DNA from: Cordylochernes scorpioides
Lineage: Eukaryota; Arthropoda; Arachnida; Pseudoscorpiones; Chernetidae
Assembly (NCBI GenBank): GCA_030710605.1
Contig: CP092865.1
Coordinates: 29,730,190-29,794,189 of the forward strand
Direction of reading: 5' to 3'
DNA: 64,000 nt
The notes below the pieces were generated by a model. The model worked only from the letters and a program-made list of their open reading frames with translations. It did no database searches and had not been told where the DNA came from. This document shows positions 57,316-64,000 of the stretch, in pieces (position 1 is the first letter of the stretch; each line of letters opens with the position of its first letter). Position numbers and translations under genes: made by a program.

Positions 57316-57316
57316 T

Positions 57317-57328
57317 GTTTAATACATT
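57317..57328. repeat. Right target-site duplication of the composite PLE
   Basis: GTTTAATACATT, identical to 39223-39234, directly after the right terminal repeat. Confidence 0.75.
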
Positions 57329-57479
57329 CTTAAAATTATAACCAATAAATTAATGGTATAATATGGAATAGTTTGAATAAAAAAAAACTATACTAATTAA
57401 AACTAGAATTTTTAATTCATTAATGCAAATAAGGTTCACGGCTGTTGAGCTAAAGGCTGTAGAATTTGTAATATTTCTA

Positions 57480-58250
57480 TAACCTTCTTTACTGGAAACC
57501 AATTTAATTTTAACTGAAACTGTTCATTTGACATTCTATTTTCAAATCTGTAACAAGTGGGCACTAGATTAAAATATGCTCAGGGTTGTGATTTTCTTGG
57601 TCACATAGTTAGATTGAAGAATCAATTCTGCCAATTTTGTATCAGTATGTGTTAAAGCTCTTTGCCAGGTAAAAATTGTATATTATAAAAATATGACTGG
57701 AATAATTTGGTTAACCTTTTTCAAAGTTTTGAAAATATTCTCTGAAATTTTCGATTGTATTTTCGAAGTATATTTGAATTTTTTCAATTATAAAATTAGA
57801 TATTATCATTCTTTTTGCTCTGGATCATTTCTATTATAATATATCTCAACTTTAAGTATGTTTGACAAAATATAACCGTAAATTTAGATATTCTTGTGAG
57901 AAAATGTTTACAATTCGAAGATGTTGTTTTATAAGCATGTATACAGTGTTCAGAATTTTATACAATAGTGAATCCAATTTGTTTTTAGATATCGTATTTA
58001 TATATGGGTACCAGATTGTTGAAACATAAGTTATCGTGCTTCTGAATAAGGTCTTATATAATGTTAATGATCGCCTACTATCAAATCCACACGATTTATT
58101 TGTTAAACCAAATAGATATCCACTAGCTCTAGATGTTTTTGCAATAACATTGTCTATGTGAGCCATAAAATCAATTTTATTTCTATATTCCTTCAAAGTC
58201 AATTCTAGTATTTTTAAGCTTTCAATTTGTTTGATCAGATTATCGTTCAA
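57480..58250 (-). pseudogene. LINE ORF2 C-terminal fragment, decayed, minus strand
   Basis: Minus-strand frame 58250-57852 reads GYLFGLTNKSCGFDSRRSLT and LYKTLFRSTITYVSTIWYPY, the region after the RT in LINEs; it aligns with WGIDTRRRLILYKAMIRSTI of the LINE at 52391. Further down (about 57640-57560) a CDQENHNPEHIL-type zinc motif is visible with stops. Sequence differs clearly from the nearby LINE, so it is an older or different family. Confidence 0.7.
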
Positions 58251-58254
58251 GTTA

Positions 58255-58390
58255 TTACATCGTTGAAGATGATTATTGTTTGTTAAGAATGATTATTGGT
58301 GATTTAAGATGGCTGTGTTTGGTTGAAAGCTATGTTTGGTTGAAAATAACTATTGTCCGTTGAAGATGGCTATTGTTGTTTGAAACAAAC
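58255..58390. repeat. Degenerate ~30-bp tandem repeat, second block
   Basis: Repeats of GTTGAAGATGGCTATTGTT-like units, related to 38845-39005. Confidence 0.65.
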
Positions 58391-58463
58391 AAGTGATACT
58401 CTAAATTTATTTCAAGTACCACACACATAAAGGATCTTCAGTTTTAGAGATATTTCTACTGTC

Positions 58464-58494
58464 ACACCACACACACACACACACACACACACAC
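58464..58494. repeat. (CA)n microsatellite at the 5' end of the GC-rich LINE
   Basis: TCACACCACACAC... up to ACT, where GC-rich sequence begins abruptly. A second (CA)n tract lies at the other end of the element (63792-63806). Confidence 0.9.
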
Positions 58495-58553
58495 TCGGGC
58501 GTGCGGCCGCGCTTTCGCGAGCTCCGCCGTTTTCGCCTCTGGAGTGCGTGTTA

Positions 58554-60221
58554 ATGTCGCTAGACATGGCGAATTTGGCACCGAAGGGAAGCCCAGGCTC
58601 TGCTGAACATGTGCCTGAAAGGCCCAGCATCCTAACTCAAGCGGGCGAGGAATTAGCCCCGAAAAACGAAAACTTGAAGAAATTCAATGAAAATTCTTCT
58701 GAATATGAAAACTATGCAAATTCGCCGGCAGGCGGAAGGCATGCAAATCTGGCCGCCGCGCGTGTTGACGTCGCGGCGCCGAAGACCGCTGCTTCGACCG
58801 GCGAGAATCCAGCCAACCCGGCCTCGCTCAACTGGGCCGACAGCGAGATGGCGGAGGAGGACGCCAACGACGGCTACACCGTTGTGAAGAGCAAGAAAAG
58901 GCGCCTCACTTCAACGCCGGAGCACGCCGCTAGGCAGCCTGGCAGGCCTGCTGAGAAGCCCAGCCCCCAGCAGCGGAAGCGGCCAACAGGGCCGAGAGCA
59001 GTGCCGCCTCAGGAGATCAAGGCGACACGCGTCAACATCGCCGACGCCAGGGCGAGGCAGGCCACCACCAACCACGAGAACTACATCTTCGTGGAGCTGT
59101 GCCCTGACATCCCGGACTACTCCTACCTCAAGGCAATTGGCTACCTGGTCGGAGGGCCCAGAAACATCACACAATTCAATAGAATGAACGGCCACTACAT
59201 CGTGGGCCTCGCGAGCAAGAACCTTGCGAGCCGTCTGGTGGAGGAGGGCCTGAACATCGAGGGAACACTCCTCAAGGTCTTCCCCTTCCGCAAGAGGGCC
59301 GAGAGGATAATCGTGGCCAATCTCCCCGGCTTTGTAGAGGACGCCACCATCGTGCAGGCCCTGCGTAAATATGGAAACATCACCTCCATCGCCCCCATCA
59401 TGATCAAAATGGGGGAGTACGCCTTCAGCGACGGCCGCCGGGAGGCGTTCATCCTGCTCCACGAGGGCGTAAGGCTGGAGACGCTGCCCACCCGAATGAC
59501 CATCCAGTCCAAGGGAGACACCCTATCGGCCTTCCTCTCTTTTGGAATCAAGTGTTCCAAATGCGGTAAGCAGGGCCACCGCAGAGCCAATTGCCCAGCG
59601 CTCGCCAGGAAAGGGAACGGCAGCCCCAGGCAAGCAGCGTCTCCCACCCACGCAAGGCCTCCCCCCCCTCCTCCTCCTCTTCCTCTTCAGCAGCCAAGGA
59701 AGCCGGCACCTGCGCCCGCAACACCAGCGTCCCCTGTCCAACCGGCAAAGACAACAACCGAGGCACCGGCGATCCCCTCGGCGCCCCATCCTGCCGAACC
59801 GATGGATCTCGCCCAGCCCGCCCCTGCCGCCCTCCCTGCTCCCCTGGCTTCCCCGCGGCCCCTCGAGCCTGGCATCCCTTCGCTCGACCACAAGATGGCG
59901 GTGGAGAAGATGACCTCACCTCCCTCCACGCCTGCCCGGGGAGAATCCGCACTCAAACAGCTGCTGAAGCACATCGAGGAGACCCCCACCCTTTCCATCG
60001 ACTGGGACAAGCTACCCGGCCTTAACTGCAAGGACGCACAGAAGCTCCTCACCTCTGAAATCACCATGAAGAGGATAGCGCCCACGCTGACAGAGGAACA
60101 GGTCGCCACCCTCGACAAGCTGCACGAAACCTTCAAGGCCTCGTGCCCAGACTCCAACTCCACCATCTGCAAGACCCTCCAGAAGACCAGGAAGTTCCTG
60201 CGTGGCCTACAGCGCCAATGA
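58554..60221 (+). CDS. ORF1 of the GC-rich LINE (RNA-binding, one zinc knuckle)
   Basis: About 555 codons, open, from ATG 58554 (MSLDMANLAPKG). An N-terminal low-complexity Ala/Pro-rich region is followed by a folded part (residues ~175-330) with ERIIVANLPGFVEDATIVQA, reminiscent of an RRM-like fold. Then comes CSKCGKQGHRRANC (about residues 335-350), a CCHC knuckle, and a Pro/Ala-rich linker (PTHARPPPPPPPLPLQQP). The C-terminal part is helical (LLKHIEETPTLSIDWDKLPG). Likely role is binding LINE RNA. Its TGA stop overlaps the ATG of ORF2 (ATGA, 60218-60221). Confidence 0.85.
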   Translation: MSLDMANLAPKGSPGSAEHVPERPSILTQAGEELAPKNENLKKFNENSSEYENYANSPAGGRHANLAAARVDVAAPKTAASTGENPANPASLNWADSEMAEEDANDGYTVVKSKKRRLTSTPEHAARQPGRPAEKPSPQQRKRPTGPRAVPPQEIKATRVNIADARARQATTNHENYIFVELCPDIPDYSYLKAIGYLVGGPRNITQFNRMNGHYIVGLASKNLASRLVEEGLNIEGTLLKVFPFRKRAERIIVANLPGFVEDATIVQALRKYGNITSIAPIMIKMGEYAFSDGRREAFILLHEGVRLETLPTRMTIQSKGDTLSAFLSFGIKCSKCGKQGHRRANCPALARKGNGSPRQAASPTHARPPPPPPPLPLQQPRKPAPAPATPASPVQPAKTTTEAPAIPSAPHPAEPMDLAQPAPAALPAPLASPRPLEPGIPSLDHKMAVEKMTSPPSTPARGESALKQLLKHIEETPTLSIDWDKLPGLNCKDAQKLLTSEITMKRIAPTLTEEQVATLDKLHETFKASCPDSNSTICKTLQKTRKFLRGLQRQ

Positions 60222-63200
60222 ACCACCGCGTCGCCACCATCAACGCGCGAGGGCTCGCCACTCGGGGGAGGAGCCTTGCCCTTTGTCAGCTCCTCAGACA
60301 ACATCACGTGGACATCGCGTTTGTCCAGGAGACAAACGCATTTCATCTGGGCAGCGGCCAAGACCTCTGCCTCGGCTATAGCGCTGTTGTATTGGCCCAT
60401 CCCGTAGCCATCTCGGGATCTGGACTCGCCTGCGTCTTCGGACCAGGCGTAGCCGTGCTACAACAGCGCGTCCTGTGGCCGGGCCACATCGCCTTGGCAA
60501 CCATAGATGTCCACGGCGAGGAGATGACGGCCATCGCCGTTCATCTGGCGCATGAACCCCGGGAGAGAAACCGGCAACTGGAGCTCCTGGCGGCGACAGC
60601 GGCACAGGAGGAGGAGGGGGCCTGCTGGATCATCGGCGACTTTAACATCAGGGATCGGGGCCCCTCATCATCATCATCGGATGCCCTCGCCGCTCTTCTG
60701 GACCTGGCCACGCTGGTCGACGTGGCCACCCAGTTCGACGCCGCTCACCTGCCCACCAGAGTCGCCATGCACGGCGAACAAGTCGAGTCCAACCGCCTGG
60801 ACCGGATCCTCGTCCCTGCTGGAGTCCTGGATCGCGTGTCCATCTACGCGACCAGCCACTACCACCTCTCGGACCACCGCCTCGTGCTGCTCCAGGTGGG
60901 CCCGCCCACCACCGCCGTCTCCTCCCCCACCCAGCCTCGCTTGGCCGCGATGCTCCGCTCGGGCCTTACTCTCGAACATCTGGCTGGCTACATACGGGAG
61001 TTGGAGGAAGACACAGCGCACGATGACGACGACAGGACCTTCTGGGATAGGTGGACCTCCATCAAGGCGGGGCTGCTGGCGGAGGCCAGATCCCTGCACG
61101 ACCCGCGCCACGCTGCCAACGACAGCTACGTCTACAGGGCGAGACGTTACATCGCGGCGCAGTTCGAGGCCTCCTCCATCCGGGCCGACTACCCATCGCT
61201 GCCGGACCTAGCACGCGCCATCCGCCTCCGACGCCCGGTCAGCGTCATCAGGGACGAGCAGGATAACATCATCGAGGGCCCCGAGCTTCGGCGGAGGGCG
61301 TTCGCGACCTTCCAGCCCCGCTTCGCCCGTCCCACCAGCGATCCAGCTGCGGGAGCTGCCTTCATCGCCAGCAGCGCGCCCACCACCACCCGCGAGCTGA
61401 GTGAGGAGGACCCGCTCCACCGGCCGGACATCAGCCCCAGCGAGATCGCCAACGCCATCGAGCACCTCCCTCGCGGAAAGGCCCCCGGCTGGGACGGCTT
61501 GCCGTGCGAACTCCTCGTCGCCTTCAACGAGGACTTCTTCGCGGAAGCTCTGGCCCGGGTGTTCGCGGCATCACGGCTCCGCGGTGCCCTACATCCGTCG
61601 ACGCGGCGCAGCTCCATCTGCCTCGTGCCCAAGGCCCGCGGAGGTCGCGGCCTTGACGGCTACAGGCCCGTCGCGCTGCCCTCGGCCGACTACAGGGTCC
61701 TGGCCGCCATCCTTCACCGGCGCCTCAAGCCCCACCTGCGGACCCTCGTGCCGGAATGCCAGACTTACGCCGTCCCCGGGAGTTCCCCGTCCTGGAACAT
61801 CGCCAAGGTGATGGATGCTGTTGAGGAGGCAACCGCCATGGGCTCGCCGCTGGCCGTCATGGGCATCGACTTGGAGTCCGCCTTCGATTCCCTGGACCGC
61901 GGCTTCCTGGAGTCCCTGATGACTTGATGACTTCATGGGCTAGATTAACATCTTGTACGCCGGGGCGGACGCAACGATCCGGGCTGGAGGCTTTCACACC
62001 ACCGCCTTCCCCCTCCTCAACGGCCTAAGGCAGGGCTGCGCCGTGAGTGCCGCCCTCTTTAGCATCGCTACGGGGCCGCTGCTACGTCGCCTGGAGTTGA
62101 CCCTCGGCGTGGGCAACGTCATCGCCTACGCCGACGACATCGTCCTCCTTTTCCATCGCGACGAAGAATTCGAGCGGGTGGCGACCGTCCTCGAAGACTT
62201 CAAGCGGGCCTCCGGTATCGCCGTCAACCTCGGGAAGAGCGCGGGCCTTTGGTGCGGAGCCTGGCGCAACCGCGGCGACTCCCCTCTCGGCGCCTCCTGG
62301 TCGACCACCTCCATCAGGGTCCTCGGGCTCGACATCGCCCCCAGAAGTTCCGTAGCCCATCAGGAGCAGCATCTTCTCGCCCTCCTGGAGTCCGCCTGCC
62401 GCAGATGGACGCCCTTCATCCGCGGCCTATGCCTCGTCGGACGAGCTAGAGCGGCGAACTCGCTGGTGGGGTCCACGATCCAGCACCACCTGCATGGATA
62501 CCTCCCATCACCCCCGACCATCGCCAAGCTGCAGGCCCGACTGACGAGGTTCGTCTGGGGGCCAGACCACACGGCGTGGCTTCCCGCCAACGTCATGGCG
62601 AGGCCAGTTGCCATCGGAGGCCTCGGCCTTCTCGACCTCGCGACCCAGCTCCAGCTCGCCTGCCTCAAGGGGGTACAGGTCGCGCTCCGCGGGGGCAGAA
62701 ATGCCTTCAGCTGGCTGGTCGGCGGCAACAGCGGGGAAGCCTGGATTCACCCTCCACCGGACGGCACCCGTCTCCAGCCCCGCCGTCTCCGGCTGGTGAA
62801 GCTATGGGAGGAGGCCTCCAACATCCTGGGCCTCAACCACCGGGCGGTCCCCATGGCTCAGCTGCTGGACCTCCCCATCATCGGCGGCTGCCGGTTCCTC
62901 CGCTCTCCCGACCTCCTGGCCCCCGCCCGCTGGAGCGGAGCCCGAGTCCGGGACCTCATCGAGGAGGAACACCTCATCGCCCGCCCTACGCGCTCGGCCC
63001 TGGCTGACGCCGCGGCCCTGGGCGCCTTCTGTCGGAGGCTGACCTCCGAGAACGCCGTGGGCTTCGGGGCGGAGTCTGCACCCTCATCTAGCTCTTTAGC
63101 TGCGGCCGTGGTGCTGCGAGGGACGGCTACGCCGTTCCTCAACGGCCTCACGACCCGCTCGGCCCGACGGGCCCTGGATCGCCCGCGCCTCGCCGCCACG

Positions 63201-63651
63201 CCCATCTCAAGGTTCACCTCGAGATGGTCGCCCACCATCGGTCCACCACCATCTAGGATCGACTGGGCCTCGCTGCGGCGCTGCGCCTTCTCGGGCCACG
63301 AGGCCGACGCGGCCCTCAAGTTGGCCTTCCACGCCCTGCCCCATCCGGCCCCTCCTGTCCTGCCTGCGGGTCCATCGACCGCTCCCTCAGCCACCGTTAC
63401 TGGTGCTGTCCCTCCATCAAGCCCCTCATTAGAGAGGCCTTTAACATCATAGGGCGGCCCCCTGACCTGCAGGCTTGGATCTTCGGCGGGTCCGGCCTTG
63501 AGGACGACGCCCTTTCCATCCTGGCGTCGGCAAAGTTGCGAATTTATCGCTACTTCGTCCAGGTTGGGCTCGGAGAAGCGGTGGAGGACCCGCTCATCGC
63601 CTGGTCCAGGACCCTCCAGCGCCGAGGTCTCCTACCTTTGTCCCTCTTGTA
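60218..63651 (+). pseudogene. ORF2 of the GC-rich LINE: endonuclease and reverse transcriptase, frameshifted
   Basis: Starts MNHRVATINARGLATRGR at 60218. Endonuclease: VDIAFVQETNAF, CWIIGDFNIRDRG and HYHLSDHRLVLL. RT: LPRGKAPGWDGLPCELLV, GYRPVALPSADYRVLAAIL, VMGIDLESAFDSLDRGF. The frame breaks near 61925, where GATGACTT is duplicated in tandem, and resumes at 61953 with LNGLRQGCAVSAALFSI and the catalytic YADDIVLLF, then a long C-terminal region. A second shift near 63340 leads to a CPACGSIDRSLSHRYWCCPS zinc motif and a stop at about 63651. The short 8-bp duplication suggests recent loss. Confidence 0.87.
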
Positions 63652-63806
63652 AATTTGTATTATATATGTATATATTTTTCTTTATGTATGTATTTTCTTT
63701 ATGTATATATTTTCTTCTTCTCTCTCTCTCTCTCTTTGATATGTAATATTGTCTAAGATGACAATAAATAATTTTTAATTGTCAAAAAATTGTCACACAC
63801 ACACAC
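63652..63806 (+). other. 3' UTR of the GC-rich LINE and right (CA)n
   Basis: AT-rich with TATATATG and a (CT)n run at about 63717-63737. Ends AATAAATAATTTTTAATTG and TGTC before (CA)n at 63792-63806. Confidence 0.7.
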
Positions 63807-64000
63807 AGCAATAACTGAATTTATTGTTCATCTTTGTATCGAATACCATATTCGAATCATCTACCCCTTGCTTCAAATTGTAAAAGCTTAAATATTATAA
63901 GGCCGAAATATTATACGATGATTCTATTTATTTAAAAAGGTTTTTGGGGTAAAAGCAAGACTAAATCTTTCAAAAAAATTTGATAAAATAAACAAACTTA
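63807..64000. other. AT-rich DNA, nothing recognised
   Basis: No feature seen to the end of the window. Confidence 0.5.

Larger units (their letters stand above)
39235..57316 (+). mobile_element. Composite Penelope-like element, two head-to-head copies, with later insertions
   Basis: The 12-bp sequence GTTTAATACATT occurs at 39223-39234 and 57317-57328, just outside the outermost Penelope-like sequence, and is best read as the target duplication. Inside are a 5'-truncated copy on the minus strand (39235-40159) joined to a longer plus-strand copy that starts with a terminal repeat (40160-40319) and ends with the same repeat (57148-57315). The plus copy encodes RT then a GIY-YIG endonuclease, the order in PLEs. 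It is split by a Ty3/Gypsy element (42318-52001) and by a LINE (52391-56940). Removing these leaves a composite of about 3.8 kb. Confidence 0.85.
58495..63789 (+). mobile_element. GC-rich L1/Tx1-like LINE bounded by (CA)n
   Basis: Two ORFs (ORF1 with a CCHC knuckle, ORF2 with endonuclease and RT), a short AT-rich 3' end with AATAAATAATTTTTAATTG, and (CA)n at both ends. Base composition is strikingly GC-rich against an AT-rich neighbourhood, so it probably arrived from a different genomic or host background or has strong codon bias. The RT blocks (DGYRPVALPSADYRVLAAIL) are of the L1/Tx1 type rather than R1/Jockey. Confidence 0.85.

Noticed and set aside
58911..62372. Long frames on the minus strand and other frames of the GC-rich LINE
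   Set aside because: Shadow frames: GC-rich DNA has few stops. The sense frames carry the endonuclease, RT and zinc-knuckle motifs.

Overview
The window is a AT-rich stretch of animal nuclear DNA, most likely arthropod, made almost entirely of transposable elements and satellite DNA. I found no host protein gene I would defend. The case for an arthropod is the mix of families: Ty3/Gypsy elements with tRNA-type primer sites, an R1/Jockey-like LINE, an L1/Tx1-like LINE, a Tc1/mariner element, a Helitron-like end and a Penelope-like element (PLE). The species cannot be fixed from the sequence.

Layout. 1-1206: 5' part of a minus-strand Ty3/Gypsy element (LTR, primer site, decayed gag-protease) cut by the window edge. 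1207-5400: AT-rich tandem repeats, a tRNA-Glu-like SINE head, a short hairpin and a ~213-bp tandem duplication. 5959-16888: an old LTR-type element (direct repeats of ~0.75 kb, minus-strand gag-like and integrase remnants). It is invaded by a younger Ty3/Gypsy element at 9790-15548 (194-bp LTRs, TSD ATACG), which is itself invaded in gag by an intact-looking Tc1-like transposon at 10347-11762. 17.7-20.65 kb: an old foldback element, a 145-bp tandem repeat, a 5'-truncated LINE, T-rich DNA, a 75-bp repeat and a Helitron-type 3' end (hairpin then CTAG). 20647-37224: one uninterrupted ~16.6-kb minisatellite with a 50-bp unit and higher-order repeats.

39235-57316: a composite PLE insertion bounded by a 12-bp target duplication. 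It holds a 5'-truncated PLE copy on the minus strand joined head-to-head to a longer copy on the plus strand. The plus copy is split by two later insertions. One is a minus-strand Ty3/Gypsy element (42318-52001), whose gag is split by a plus-strand Ty3/Gypsy element (46219-51704), whose protease region is split by a near-perfect foldback element (47860-48100). The other is a full-length-like LINE (52391-56940). Three hammerhead-ribozyme-like motifs lie in the PLE terminal repeats.

57.4-64 kb: a decayed minus-strand LINE fragment, a short minisatellite, and a strikingly GC-rich L1/Tx1-like LINE (58495-63.78 kb) with (CA)n tract at both ends. Its ORF1 and ORF2 overlap by ATGA.

Nearly all element genes carry stops or frameshifts. 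The Tc1 transposase, LINE ORF1 (52650-53762) and the GC-rich LINE ORF1 are the only long element ORFs read as uninterrupted. The locus is best seen as a transposon graveyard whose nesting order gives a relative chronology, not as a functional gene system.
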